A DNA stretch of 64,000 nucleotides from Tatumella morbirosei (GTDB lineage: Bacteria; Pseudomonadota; Gammaproteobacteria; Enterobacterales; Enterobacteriaceae): assembly GCF_000757425.2 (NCBI RefSeq), contig NZ_JPKR02000003.1, positions 186,001-250,000 of the forward strand. The letters are read 5' to 3'. Within the stretch, counting starts at the first letter, position 1. Each line of letters opens with the position of its first letter. The translations under genes were made by a program, and so were the position numbers. The notes under the pieces are model-generated. The model had not been told where the DNA came from. It searched no databases and was given only the letters and a program-made list of their open reading frames with translations. Of the stretch, positions 47,069-56,179 are shown piece by piece.

Positions 47069-47815
47069 ATGAGTCAAACGTCGTTCATTATCATTCAAAC
47101 CGGAACCCCGCCAGAGGACATACGACAGAAATATGGAGACCTGCCGGACTGGTTCAGCCAGGCAATGGGAATTCCTCTGCAGGAAATTGAAGTGGTCAGA
47201 GTGTTTGAGGGCCAGCCATTACCGGCACCGGATCCTTCCCGTCTGGCAGTGATCACCGGTTCCTGGGCGATGGTGACAGAGAAACTGTCCTGGAGTGAAC
47301 TGACCGCAGAATGGATTCGCCAGGCGATGGCGATAAATATGCCGCTGTTTGGGGTATGTTACGGCCACCAACTAATGGCTTATGCACTGGGCGGTGAAGT
47401 CCGCTATCTGGATTGTATTCGTGAAACCGGTTGCCTGCAGGTATCACTGAAAGAGGCAGCCCGCCAGGATCCGCTGACAGGGCAACTGCCGGAGCATTTC
47501 CCCGCGCACCTGACCCATATGCAGACGGTGAGCCGTCTTCCTGATGGTGCCATCGCCCTGGCCAGCTCGGCGGTGGACAGTCATCAGATTGTGCGTTACG
47601 GACCGAATGCGGTTTCAACGCAGTTTCATCCGGAGTTTTCTGTAGCAGCCGCCAAAGCCATGATTGAACGACGCAGCACTGAATTAGATAACGAAGGGCG
47701 CGATAGTCAGTCGCTGATAGCCGGAGTAACACAGACACCCGATGCCAGTGGCTTGCTGACCCGATTTATTTCCATGCAACTGAAAAATAATGCGCCGATC
47801 GCGCTAAGTGCATAA
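47069..47815 (+). CDS. Class I glutamine amidotransferase
   Basis: Cytosolic stand-alone amidotransferase of the GuaA/YfeJ-type family, 248 residues. Catalytic Cys is in FGVCYGHQLMAYALGG near residue 97, and the His-Glu pair is in STQFHPEFSVAAAKAM near residue 190. An oxyanion-like Gly is in VITGSWAMVTE. Such proteins usually hydrolyse glutamine or gamma-glutamyl compounds, with targets often unknown. No partner synthetase is adjacent. It ends 5 bases before a hairpin and is convergent with the MFS gene. Confidence 0.85.
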   Translation: MSQTSFIIIQTGTPPEDIRQKYGDLPDWFSQAMGIPLQEIEVVRVFEGQPLPAPDPSRLAVITGSWAMVTEKLSWSELTAEWIRQAMAINMPLFGVCYGHQLMAYALGGEVRYLDCIRETGCLQVSLKEAARQDPLTGQLPEHFPAHLTHMQTVSRLPDGAIALASSAVDSHQIVRYGPNAVSTQFHPEFSVAAAKAMIERRSTELDNEGRDSQSLIAGVTQTPDASGLLTRFISMQLKNNAPIALSA

Positions 47816-47820
47816 TCTCC

Positions 47821-47842
47821 CCCGCCGGCTATAACCGGCGGG
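47821..47842. terminator. Hairpin between convergent amidotransferase and MFS genes
   Basis: CCCGCCGG (47821-47828) pairs perfectly with CCGGCGGG (47835-47842) around CTATAA. It is placed 6 bases after one stop and 9 before the other, and probably serves both strands; T-runs are short. Confidence 0.6.
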
Positions 47843-47850
47843 TTCACCGG

Positions 47851-49281
47851 CTACTTTTTACGTAACCGGCTGATACTCAGGATAATCGCCAGCACACTGG
47901 AAACGACCGCCAGCCACAGCCCCGTCTGCACACCGTGATACTCATTTAACAGGTTTTTCTGGCCAAATAAGGCCAGAATTACACCGACAATCGCTGTCCC
48001 CATACACTGACCAAACATCCGCATGATGGCCAGAATGCCGGAAGCATAGCTGCTATTCTCGCGGGCTACATTTGACAACATTTCACGGTTATTCGGACTC
48101 TGGAAGCAACCAAAACCGATACCACATACCAGGCTACGTATACAGATATCCCAGGCGGCCGCGTTTTCCGGTAATAATGCCAACAGAATCAGACCGACCA
48201 CGAAAATTGCCAACCCGACCGTCGAAATAATCGCCGGCGGAAAACGATCTGAAAGCCGCCCTGAATGTGGCGCCGCCAGAATTATGCCCACCGGCCACGG
48301 GGTAAACAGCAATGCTGAGACAAAAGCACTGTAGCCATACACGTTCTGAAACAGGAATGGCAGGGCAATAAAGGTGATCCCCTGGCTGACGAAGGAAGCC
48401 ATCGAGGTCATTGCTGCCAGTGAAAAACGGGATGAGGCGAAAATAGAGAGTGGCAGTAGCGGTTTACTGGCCCGGCGCTCACACCAGACAAAAGCGATAC
48501 CGGCCAACAGTGCCAGCACGGCATAGCCTGCGGCCATCAGTAATGTATGCGCCGTGAACCCCTGACCGTGAGTGTTGGCAAAGCTGTCTGCGGCCATAAT
48601 CAGCGCCCCGGGAATAATGGCTGATAACACAGCTCCCGCGATATCAAAGCGTTCGGTGACTTTTTGTACACGGCCTGGCAATACCCGGACAGTCAGTAGC
48701 ACGGCGATAATTCCCGGCGGCAGATTAATGGCGAATAACCACTGCCAGCTCATGGCCGACAACAAGGAGCCACCCAGCATTGGCGCGATGGCGGTGCTGG
48801 AAGCCACCAGCAGCGCATTCATGCCCAGGATGCGGCCCAGTAGCCGGTTAGGAAATACTGAACGCAAAATGGCCGGGCCGATACTCAGGGTGGCGGCACC
48901 ACCAATACCCTGGATAATACGCATAATGATCAGTGTATTGGGATCAGATGACAGTGCACAGCCCAGCGAGGCCAGGGTGAAAATGACCTGGCCGGTGGCA
49001 AACAAATTTTTGAATCCCATCCGTGTTGCCAGAGCGGCAAAAATCGCCAGCGTCATGGCGGCTGCCAGCAGATAGCCGTTAGATACCCAGACAATTTCTG
49101 CGGCTGGCACCTGCATCGCTTTGGCTATTTGCGGCAGAGCGATGTTCACCATTGAACCATCAAACACTGACATGGCGGTGGTCATCATTACCGCTATCAT
49201 TGCCAGACGGCGCTGGCGGCCGGGTAAACCTTCATCTCCCGGGAGATCTGAAAATAACATCCTTTGCTTCTCCGCAATCAT
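47851..49281 (-). CDS. MFS drug:proton antiporter, DHA2 (14-helix) family
   Basis: Inner-membrane efflux pump of the EmrB/QacA-like DHA2 family, 476 residues with about 14 hydrophobic segments. Seen: motif MSVFDGSMVNIALPQIAKAMQVPAAEIVWVSNGYLL (the DHA2 D1 motif near helix 1), RIIQGIGGAATLSIGPAIL, AIAPMLGGSLLSAMSWQWLFAINLP and GFGCFQSPNNREML near the C-terminus. An internal ATG at 49260 with GGAG upstream may be the true start. It is divergent from a LysR gene at 49444, which probably controls it. Substrate is unknown. Confidence 0.86.
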   Translation of the reverse strand: MIAEKQRMLFSDLPGDEGLPGRQRRLAMIAVMMTTAMSVFDGSMVNIALPQIAKAMQVPAAEIVWVSNGYLLAAAMTLAIFAALATRMGFKNLFATGQVIFTLASLGCALSSDPNTLIIMRIIQGIGGAATLSIGPAILRSVFPNRLLGRILGMNALLVASSTAIAPMLGGSLLSAMSWQWLFAINLPPGIIAVLLTVRVLPGRVQKVTERFDIAGAVLSAIIPGALIMAADSFANTHGQGFTAHTLLMAAGYAVLALLAGIAFVWCERRASKPLLPLSIFASSRFSLAAMTSMASFVSQGITFIALPFLFQNVYGYSAFVSALLFTPWPVGIILAAPHSGRLSDRFPPAIISTVGLAIFVVGLILLALLPENAAAWDICIRSLVCGIGFGCFQSPNNREMLSNVARENSSYASGILAIMRMFGQCMGTAIVGVILALFGQKNLLNEYHGVQTGLWLAVVSSVLAIILSISRLRKK

Positions 49282-49443
49282 CAGAAACTATTTTGCTGAG
49301 GCCTGTCAAGGTTGCCCGTCGGCAGGTCGTTGATTTGCCTGAGACAGAAATATACTCTGTCAGGATATAAGGCGGAAGGCGCAGCATCTGCAGTTATAAC
49401 CTGCACCAAACGCCTGCTCACAGAATCATCAGGAATAACCGCT

Positions 49444-50361
49444 ATGAAAGAGGCTGACTTAAATTTGTTAACCGCACTGGATGTCCTGCTGGCTACCCGT
49501 TCTGTCGTCGCGGCTGCCAGGCGTCTTGGGTTGAGTGCTTCCGCGATGAGCCGGACGCTAAGCCGGTTGCGTAAGGTCACGGGAGACCCTTTGCTGGTGC
49601 GCGCGGGCCGGGAGATGGTGCTGACACCCTATGCCGGGGCGATCCGCGAGCGTACCCGCGATACCGTTTTAGCTGCCAGGGATTTATTGCGTCCTGATGT
49701 TTCCGGGGTTAACCTGGCCACCCTTGAAAGGACATTCGTCCTGCGGGCTAACGATGGATTTATTAATGCCTTCGGGGCCATGTTGATTGCTGAAGTCGCA
49801 GCACAAGCCCCCGGAGTGCGGCTACGCTTTGCGCCAAAGCCGGACAAAACTGCCCGTTATCTGCGGGAAGGTCTGGTGGATATCGAAATTGGTGTGGTGG
49901 GGGACTCAGGTCCGGAAATCCGACTGCAGGCGCTGTTTCGTGACCGGTTTGTCGGAGTGGTCAGTAGCCGCCATCCGCTGGCTTTACTGCCGGAGGTGAC
50001 ATTACAGGATTATGTCCGCTGGCAACATATCGCGTCTTCCCGGCAAGGAAAATATCAGGGCCCGGTGGATAATGCACTGGCTGAACTGGGATTAACCCGC
50101 AATGTGGTCGCGGTGGTGCCAGGCTTTACTGCTGCATTGGCAGTGGTCAGAGAATCCGAACTGATTGCTCTGGTGCCGGCGTCATTTATGAAAAACCAGC
50201 CAGGTGTGGCTGACAGTGGCGGGATTTCTGCACTCCATATGTTCGAGTTACCTGTGGCGACCGGGACCATAACCATTTCACAGATGTGGCATCCAAGGTC
50301 AGAAAATGATCCTGCACACCGCTGGTTACGCCAGCAGTTATTAACGGTTTGCCAGCAGTAA
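49444..50361 (+). CDS. LysR family transcriptional regulator
   Basis: Regulator of 305 residues from the ATG at 49444, preceded by AGGA; a longer in-frame extension to 49312 lacks HTH homology and overlaps the promoter. HTH: LNLLTALDVLLATRSVVAAARRLGLSASAMSRTLSRLRKVTGDPLLVR, of the NodD/YbeF-like subgroup with a DxLLVRAG hallmark. The effector domain contains FVLRANDGFINAFG and LVDIEIGVVG. Divergent from the DHA2 pump gene, the usual set-up for regulator and target. Confidence 0.88.
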   Translation: MKEADLNLLTALDVLLATRSVVAAARRLGLSASAMSRTLSRLRKVTGDPLLVRAGREMVLTPYAGAIRERTRDTVLAARDLLRPDVSGVNLATLERTFVLRANDGFINAFGAMLIAEVAAQAPGVRLRFAPKPDKTARYLREGLVDIEIGVVGDSGPEIRLQALFRDRFVGVVSSRHPLALLPEVTLQDYVRWQHIASSRQGKYQGPVDNALAELGLTRNVVAVVPGFTAALAVVRESELIALVPASFMKNQPGVADSGGISALHMFELPVATGTITISQMWHPRSENDPAHRWLRQQLLTVCQQ

Positions 50362-50405
50362 TCCGGGAAATTCCCGGCGGTGAAATTCCCGCCGGGATCG
50401 CTCAG

Positions 50406-51833
50406 TTAACGGCGTCTTTTCCGGTTACGGGTCGCCAGTAACGCAATAATGATAACGACAATCACTATCCCGCCAATGGTCAAACCGGCTGCATTTTTAA
50501 TCAGAAACGGAACATTGCTGTTGCCGCTACGGATTTTCTCTACATCGGCGCCGGTCAGCCCTGCATTTCCGTGCCCAAATTTTTCGGTGACATAGTTGGC
50601 CACTGCCGCAATCTGGTCATTATTCAACCAGGAGTGAATGGCCTGAGTGTCTGAGGAGAATGCTGGCATAACCGCTTCGCCCTGCGGAGTTTTGCGGTGT
50701 ATACCATCGACAATCGCCATCACCAGATTTGACGGGTCAGCTGCGCCAACGGCACTGTTATGGGTCAGCGACGGAAAGTAATGGTCATCTGAACCCTGAC
50801 CACTCTCCTGGTGGCAGGCAGCACAACTGCTGTCATACAGCACGGCACCGTCAGTGGTTGACGAATCGCGGTAAGCAGGGGAGTTGTTTTTACCGCCACC
50901 GGTCTGATAGCGGGTCCAGTCCACCTTGCTGTCCGGAGCGGCATCCCACGACGGTTGTTTCTGTCCCGGTGTTTGGATGGCAGGCACTGTTTTCAGCCAC
51001 GCGGCGATACTGGCTAAATCACTGTCTGACAGGTGACTGAAACTGTGTTCGATGGCATCTGCCATCGGACCACCGGCCTGAGCTTTACCTTTCACACTGC
51101 CTGTTTTCAGGTATTCGGTCAGTTCCTGCTGGCTCCAGCCACCAATACCGCTGACGGCATCAGAGGTGATATTAGGTGCCAGCCAGCCATCGACATGATT
51201 TCCGGCAAGGAACTGATGACTATCCTCAGCCATCATCTGATTACGTGGGCTGTGGCAGGTTGAACAATGAGCCAGTCCTTCTGCCAGATATTTCCCCCGG
51301 TTTTGCTCAGCGGTCAGTGCCGGATCTGATTTAAACGGAGCGTCACTGGTAAACAGCGCATTCCAGATCCCCATCAGGCCAGGCAGGTTGAACGGAAATT
51401 TCAGGTCGTTTTTGGCAGCCGGTGCTTTATCGACCGCCGGAACGGTACGGAAGTAGGCATACAACGCCTGCATATCTTCATCGGTTACAGTGGCGTAAGA
51501 TGTATAAGGCATCGCAGGATAGAGATGGGAACCATCCGGGCGAACCCCCTGACGCACCGCTTTGGCAAAATCGGCTTCAGACCAGTTTCCGATACCGTAT
51601 TTTGTCGATGAGGTAATATTCGGTGCTACGATAGTCCCCATGGGCATATTGAATTTATACCCGCCGGCATATTCGGCCCCGCCGGCGGCCGTATGGCAGG
51701 CAGTACAGTCACCGGCCCGTGCCAGATATTCACCACGACTGACCAAATCACTGTTGGTGCTTCCGGCCGCCAGGGCCAGAGGGGAAAACAGGACCGCGGC
51801 TGACAGAGTCAGAAGAGCAGAGTATTTTTTCAT
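50406..51833 (-). CDS. Dehydrogenase set B: tri-haem cytochrome c subunit
   Basis: Membrane-anchored periplasmic cytochrome c, paralogue of the subunit at 14558-15913. From the ATG at 51833, with GGAGG six bases upstream, the precursor has 475 residues. It has a signal peptide ending near LALAAG, three CxxCH sites (CTACH at 43-47, CSTCH in GLAHCSTCH near 190, CAACH in YDSSCAACHQESGQG near 340), and a C-terminal membrane helix (GLTIGGIVIVVIIIALLA) followed by a basic tail. It is longer than the set A subunit by an insert before the third haem (about 290-325). Last gene of the set B operon; its start lies against the flavoprotein stop. Confidence 0.9.
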   Translation of the reverse strand: MKKYSALLTLSAAVLFSPLALAAGSTNSDLVSRGEYLARAGDCTACHTAAGGAEYAGGYKFNMPMGTIVAPNITSSTKYGIGNWSEADFAKAVRQGVRPDGSHLYPAMPYTSYATVTDEDMQALYAYFRTVPAVDKAPAAKNDLKFPFNLPGLMGIWNALFTSDAPFKSDPALTAEQNRGKYLAEGLAHCSTCHSPRNQMMAEDSHQFLAGNHVDGWLAPNITSDAVSGIGGWSQQELTEYLKTGSVKGKAQAGGPMADAIEHSFSHLSDSDLASIAAWLKTVPAIQTPGQKQPSWDAAPDSKVDWTRYQTGGGKNNSPAYRDSSTTDGAVLYDSSCAACHQESGQGSDDHYFPSLTHNSAVGAADPSNLVMAIVDGIHRKTPQGEAVMPAFSSDTQAIHSWLNNDQIAAVANYVTEKFGHGNAGLTGADVEKIRSGNSNVPFLIKNAAGLTIGGIVIVVIIIALLATRNRKRRR

Positions 51834-51834
51834 C

Positions 51835-53427
51835 TCATACCTCCTTTGCAATGATGTCAGCTGAACGGATAGCCAGTGCCACGCCGGTCAGTGTCGGGTT
51901 GACGACACCGGCCGCAGGGATCACCCCAACAGAGGCAATAAACAGATTCGGGTGATCGTGGCTGCGACATTCATGGTTCACCACCGAGTCCTTAGGATTG
52001 TCACCCATAATCATGGTACCCATCAGGTGGTCATGGTTTTCGAAAGCAGTATTTAAATCAATGATCTGACCATTCATCAGTCCTGCAATCTGCTTGTACT
52101 GTTCAACCATGTGTTGTGCACCCAGCTTGGTGTAATCATCTACATCAAAATTCACTTTGATGCCCGGTAACCCGAGGCTGTCTTTCCATGCCGGGTTTGG
52201 CTGTACCCGGTTGGCCGGGTTTGGCAGGGGTTCCAGGAAGCTGTAGATTGACATCCAGCGCGAGGACCAGTCGAGAATACGCGCGTCCAGTTCCTTACCC
52301 ATCAATCCCTCGTTGATTGCCCGTTGAGCAATATCGATTTGCGGGTTGTTATTGGCTAAAGAGTGTTTGTTGGCGGAATATCTGGAACGAAAATCACCAT
52401 CACGCCAGGTCATAATAGTGGCCTGCTGAACCGGACCGCGTCCTGCCCACATCGGTTCATCCGCCAGGAAGTTCATACTCAGACCGATATGGTCCATCAG
52501 ATTACGGCCGACCATGTCAGAAGAATTGCCGATATCGTTCATCAGCATCAGCTTCGAGGTCTCGAAACTGTGTGCTGCCAGGACAAAATATTTAGCCGTC
52601 AGTGTATGTTCTTCACCGGCTGGAGTCAGATAACTGACGGAGGTGATTTTACCTTGTTCCCCTTTGGTAATTTTGTGTACCACGGCATCGGTGATCAGTT
52701 TTGCACCGTTACGCACGGCTTTATCTGCATGAACGGAACCGTTATACAGGGTGCCAATCGGGCAGACCTGGTCACAGTTATTATTTCCCTGACACCCCGG
52801 ACGTCCGTCATAAGGACGGTGAATACGCACGGTTGGTTCATGGACAACACTATGACCATGCGGTAACAGGGCAGCCTTCAGCTTGGCATTGCTGTAGATA
52901 TCTTCTTCCGGATCCACCGGGTAGGTTTTAGAACGTGGCGGGAAGGCTATCCCCGGGTTCTGGCCTGACTGATCTTCTGTGTCTGAACCTGCCACTCCGA
53001 TAGCATATTCGGCACGGGTATAGAAGGGCTCCAGATCGCTGTAACTGATGGGCCAGTCGCGGCCCACACCATACAACGTCTTCAGTTTAAAATCGTTAGG
53101 GATATACCGCCAGGTGGCGCCACCCCAGTGCCAGGTCGTACCACCTACCAGTTTTAGCATGCCGGGTTGCTCACGAAACTCACCATCATTTTCGATATAT
53201 CCCGGGGTATTACTGGTCGGCGACCAGGGATTATTCGGGTAGGCATTATTGCGGTCATAATGGCGGCCGGAATTACGGAAGTTTTCGAGAATTTTCCAGC
53301 GCGGCACATTGGCACCGGCTTCCAGTAAAATCACCGATTTTCCTTTTACCGCCAGTTCATTTGCCAGGTTAGAACCACAGGCCCCTGACCCTACGACAAT
53401 CACATCTGCATCAAATTCTGTAGCCAA
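51835..53427 (-). CDS. Dehydrogenase set B: GMC-family FAD catalytic subunit
   Basis: Periplasmic FAD dehydrogenase of 530 residues. FAD motif VVGSGACGSNLANEL, VGGTTWHWGGATWR, then cysteines 212, 218 and 222 in CQGNNNCDQVC with the [3Fe-4S] spacing seen in set A, and the C-terminal His (NHDHLMGT) and Asn (VVNPTLTG) of the GMC active site. The start is TTG at 53427 (AAGG nine bases upstream); no early ATG exists and the FAD motif begins at residue 9, so a non-ATG start is needed. The set A and B proteins are clearly related but diverged in substrate-side regions, which suggests different substrates, for instance gluconate versus 2-ketogluconate or a polyol. Confidence 0.87.
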   Translation of the reverse strand: MATEFDADVIVVGSGACGSNLANELAVKGKSVILLEAGANVPRWKILENFRNSGRHYDRNNAYPNNPWSPTSNTPGYIENDGEFREQPGMLKLVGGTTWHWGGATWRYIPNDFKLKTLYGVGRDWPISYSDLEPFYTRAEYAIGVAGSDTEDQSGQNPGIAFPPRSKTYPVDPEEDIYSNAKLKAALLPHGHSVVHEPTVRIHRPYDGRPGCQGNNNCDQVCPIGTLYNGSVHADKAVRNGAKLITDAVVHKITKGEQGKITSVSYLTPAGEEHTLTAKYFVLAAHSFETSKLMLMNDIGNSSDMVGRNLMDHIGLSMNFLADEPMWAGRGPVQQATIMTWRDGDFRSRYSANKHSLANNNPQIDIAQRAINEGLMGKELDARILDWSSRWMSIYSFLEPLPNPANRVQPNPAWKDSLGLPGIKVNFDVDDYTKLGAQHMVEQYKQIAGLMNGQIIDLNTAFENHDHLMGTMIMGDNPKDSVVNHECRSHDHPNLFIASVGVIPAAGVVNPTLTGVALAIRSADIIAKEV

Positions 53428-53477
53428 AGTAGTAACCCTTTATATTCATTAAAAGTTTTTGAATTTTCTGTTATCAG

Positions 53478-54026
53478 TTAAACGCCTGCCGGCAAATGGG
53501 CCCAATAGCCACTTTTCCAGCGGGAATAACTGGGAACCGGGGTGAAATCTTTGGTGAGCTGATAGGTCAATGCCTGTGCATAGGCCACAAACACCACGTT
53601 ATCTTCTGATGACAACATTACTGGCGTACCTGCATAACCCAGGTATAAGGCAGACAGAATATCTTTGGCAGTTTGTTGTGGCTTGCCCTCAAACATTTCT
53701 GAGGTTTTGAGTTCATTGACGTTGTTTATCTTATTATCTTCAATCAGCTTAGAGAGCTGTTGCAGATCAGCGGCGAAATTACTGTTAACTTTCAACAGGG
53801 CATTGGCTGCACGGCTAATCAGCTGCGGATCCTGTTGGCTTTCGGTTAAAAACTGAGCGGTTTTCTGTAATTGCGATATCAGTGACGTGCCAGCAGGAGC
53901 GGTAATGACTGCGTGTGCCGGAATCAAGGTGAATGAGGCTAATAACGCTGTTGTTTTTATCAGGAAACTACGACGTGATGCAGAAATTTCTCCTGCATCA
54001 GTTTCCTGATCTATAACAAATTTCAT
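53478..54026 (-). CDS. Dehydrogenase set B: Tat-exported small subunit
   Basis: Small subunit of 182 residues with a Tat leader (SASRRSFLIKTTALLASFTLIPAHA, twin Arg at about residues 18-19). The mature domain resembles gluconate 2-dehydrogenase subunit 3: LISRAANALLKVNSNFAADL, AKDILSALYLGYAGTPVML, YAQALTYQLTKDFTPVPSYSRWKSGYWAHLP. First gene of the operon, 50 bases ahead of the flavoprotein. It aligns only loosely with the set A small subunit outside the C-terminal third. Confidence 0.8.
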   Translation of the reverse strand: MKFVIDQETDAGEISASRRSFLIKTTALLASFTLIPAHAVITAPAGTSLISQLQKTAQFLTESQQDPQLISRAANALLKVNSNFAADLQQLSKLIEDNKINNVNELKTSEMFEGKPQQTAKDILSALYLGYAGTPVMLSSEDNVVFVAYAQALTYQLTKDFTPVPSYSRWKSGYWAHLPAGV

Positions 54027-54403
54027 TGCTGTTGATCCTTTATTGGGAAGGGTGGTTTATCTTTCCGGAGACGCGTAATAGAATTATCTGTTACCCGGCG
54101 TGAACCCTGACGTCATTGTTAGTCAGAACCTCTGGTTCTGAGGTCATCAGCAATGAAAACCATCAAAACAGCAGGGCGCTTTCTGTTTCAGACGTCACGC
54201 CTGTGTTAACGAAAGTGAAATATGTTAACGCAGGATTGGCAAGATTTTAGAATTGTTAAATTTAAAGGTCTATTATCATTAGTTTGTTAGTGGATGAATT
54301 AATTGTTTTAAAATCATTATGTTATGTTAATTGCATTATTATGTTACAACTTTGAGAGGTGTTTTGATGTAAATACCTCAAAAAATAATGAGGTTAAATT
54401 GAA
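54027..54403. promoter_or_regulatory. Divergent region of dehydrogenase set B and LacI regulator
   Basis: 377 bases without an ORF. Two elements stand out: a perfect inverted repeat TCAGAACC-TCT-GGTTCTGA (54123-54141) about 100 bases ahead of the dehydrogenase operon, and two TGTTAACG copies at 54204-54211 and 54223-54230, 19 bases apart. The 54240-54400 half is very AT-rich. These are candidate operators for the adjacent LacI protein or another factor. Confidence 0.4.
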
Positions 54404-55450
54404 ATGTCTGAACGAAAGAACAAACTCGCCAGAAAAGTCACGCTAAAAGATATTGCCAGGGAAGCAGGCGTAGGGGCAGCGACGGTTGACCGTTACCTGA
54501 ACAGCCGCAGTCAGGTAAAGCAAACCACTGCCGATAAAATTCAGACGGCGATGACAACGCTTAACTTCCAGGGGACTTCTCAGTTCAGGCCTCCCGCAAT
54601 GGTGGCCGCTAAAACGATCCGCATCGGGATGATCGTGCCGCGGGTCGCAGGAAGTATTTATGAAATGCTGACCACGCAGATTAGCCAGCGCCTGAGCCAA
54701 CACTATCAGCAGGAAGTGGTACCTGTGATGGTGGACTGTGATATCCGTGATCTCAACACAGTGAGTGCCACCATTATCAGGCTGGCAAAAGAGGTGGATG
54801 TGCTGGGAATGGTGGTACTGGATGATCCTCAGGTCAAACTGGCCATCAGTAAAGCGGCCGAAACAGGTGCGCGGATATTTACCCTGTTTTCACCGCTGTC
54901 TCATTCCGGGCAGATGGCTCATATCGGGCTGGATGACCGTAAAGCAGGGCGAGCAGCCGCCTGGCTGGCCCAACGGTTGACCGGTAATCAACTCAATGTG
55001 GCGATATTTCAGGGAAATAACCGTTTTCTTTGTCAGGAAGATTGTGAAAGTAGTTTCAGGTCCTGGTTCAGAGAACAAAATCTGCGACCGCAAATTACCG
55101 GCCCATTACATACGTTGGAAGATGTTCGCTATGCGGAAATCCAGACCAATAAATTGTTGCTGGAGCATCCGGAGCTTAATCTGATTTATGCCCCATGTGG
55201 TGGCGTCGGTGGCATTATTGATTCTCTGCGTAATCATCCGCGTAAGGATGAAATATTCATGATATGCCACGGTCCTTTTGTTGGCTGGGAACAGGCATTA
55301 GTCGACGGCACGGTGGATGTGATTATTTATCAGGATCTGACAACGATCTGCGATCTGATTGCCCGGCTACTGGATGAGCCTGCAGCGCAGCCAGGAGTGG
55401 TCCGGTACTTGCCGTTAGATTTCTCAATAAAGATCAGAGAAAGTCTGTAA
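54404..55450 (+). CDS. LacI family transcriptional regulator
   Basis: Regulator of 348 residues. N-terminal LacI HTH: VTLKDIAREAGVGAATVDRYLNSRSQVKQTTADKIQTAM. The ligand-binding domain is of the type with periplasmic-binding-protein fold (IRIGMIVPRVAGSIYEMLTTQISQRL, IGLDDRKAGRAAAWLAQRL, LIYAPCGGVGGIIDSLRN). The sequence ATVDRYLN departs from the usual ATVSRVLN and puts it in the subgroup that senses sugars or sugar acids via PBP4-like domains. It is divergent from dehydrogenase set B and followed by no co-oriented gene, so set B is its most likely target. Confidence 0.87.
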   Translation: MSERKNKLARKVTLKDIAREAGVGAATVDRYLNSRSQVKQTTADKIQTAMTTLNFQGTSQFRPPAMVAAKTIRIGMIVPRVAGSIYEMLTTQISQRLSQHYQQEVVPVMVDCDIRDLNTVSATIIRLAKEVDVLGMVVLDDPQVKLAISKAAETGARIFTLFSPLSHSGQMAHIGLDDRKAGRAAAWLAQRLTGNQLNVAIFQGNNRFLCQEDCESSFRSWFREQNLRPQITGPLHTLEDVRYAEIQTNKLLLEHPELNLIYAPCGGVGGIIDSLRNHPRKDEIFMICHGPFVGWEQALVDGTVDVIIYQDLTTICDLIARLLDEPAAQPGVVRYLPLDFSIKIRESL

Positions 55451-55615
55451 TTTTCCCTGCCAGAGTTTATAGCCTTGTTCGGTTCAATTCCCGATGTTAC
55501 CAGGGTGGGTGTAAACAAAACCGCGCCGTAAATTAACAACAAAGCACCGCATCTGGTCAAATTCGAAATATTACATCCCGATAAGCAGAATGATACGACG
55601 GCGTCAGAATCCAGA

Positions 55616-55767
55616 TTAACCGCAATCATTGTCAGAGCCACGGTTTTTTGCCATATCGCTCGCGGAACTCAGAGCTTCAGTAATAGCAGTAATTTCCTTA
55701 ATCCGTTTACCATGGGACGATAATGAATGAGTTTTTTTCCTTCATAAATGACCTGAGCAATGGCCAT
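55616..55767 (-). pseudogene. Possible remnant of a small gene
   Basis: On the minus strand an ATG at 55767 begins MAIAQVIYEGKK and then runs into a seven-A tract. Shifting one frame there continues as HSLSSHGKRIKEITAITEAL, then SSASDMAKNRGSDND and a stop at 55616-55618. Together this would be about 50 residues with coding-like composition. It could be a decayed gene, a chance frame or an assembly slip. I do not recognise a family. Confidence 0.25.
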
Positions 55768-55893
55768 CGCTACCAGAACCGATAATCAGTGGTTCTTTGC
55801 TACCATTTCGGGCTGATGTGCTGTCGTAATCGTCGCACCTTATGTCACATAACCGACCCACAGGGATTTGGCATCATTGCACAGACATGGCAT

Positions 55894-55919
55894 TATATAA
55901 AACATATACGTTTTATATA
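55894..55919. promoter_or_regulatory. Perfect 10-6-10 palindrome before the parD-like gene
   Basis: TATATAAAAC (55894-55903) and GTTTTATATA (55910-55919) are perfect inverted repeats around ATATAC, ending 8 bases before the parD-like ATG, where the core promoter and ribosome-binding site must be. Ribbon-helix-helix antitoxins bind such palindromes to repress their own operon, so this is a likely autoregulatory operator. The AT-rich arms could also supply the -10 element. Confidence 0.6.
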
Positions 55920-55927
55920 GGCTGTTT

Positions 55928-56179
55928 ATGGGTATTGTTAAAATCAATGAGTTAATGCATAGCAATCTGCGGATCGCCAGTAACGCAATGAGTCGTTCCA
56001 TAAATGCTCAGGCAGAGCATTGGATGAAAATTGGTATGCTGGCAGAAATGTACCCTCAGTTAACCTACCCACAGCTGACCCGCGAATTAGTGCGTATCGA
56101 ATTAGAAAATGGTGAGGCTGCGATCGGTATGCTGGTCGGACAACCCTCGCCATTGTCAACGACTACAGAGAGTGCTTAA
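55928..56179 (+). CDS. ParD-like antitoxin-family protein
   Basis: Small protein of 83 residues that fits the ParD-like (PF11903-type) family of ribbon-helix-helix antitoxin relatives. It has the INELMHSNLRIASNAMSRSINAQAEHWMKIGMLAEMYPQLTY core, with N-terminal strand and two helices expected to bind DNA, followed by a short acidic tail. Its stop codon overlaps the ATG of the methionine aminopeptidase gene (TAATG), so the two are one translational unit. No ParE or other classical toxin is adjacent; the aminopeptidase stands in the toxin's place. Confidence 0.75.
   Translation: MGIVKINELMHSNLRIASNAMSRSINAQAEHWMKIGMLAEMYPQLTYPQLTRELVRIELENGEAAIGMLVGQPSPLSTTTESA

Noticed and set aside
55330-55641. 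A 103-codon minus-strand frame overlapping the end of the LacI gene
   Set aside because: It runs antisense through conserved LacI coding sequence and has no family likeness.
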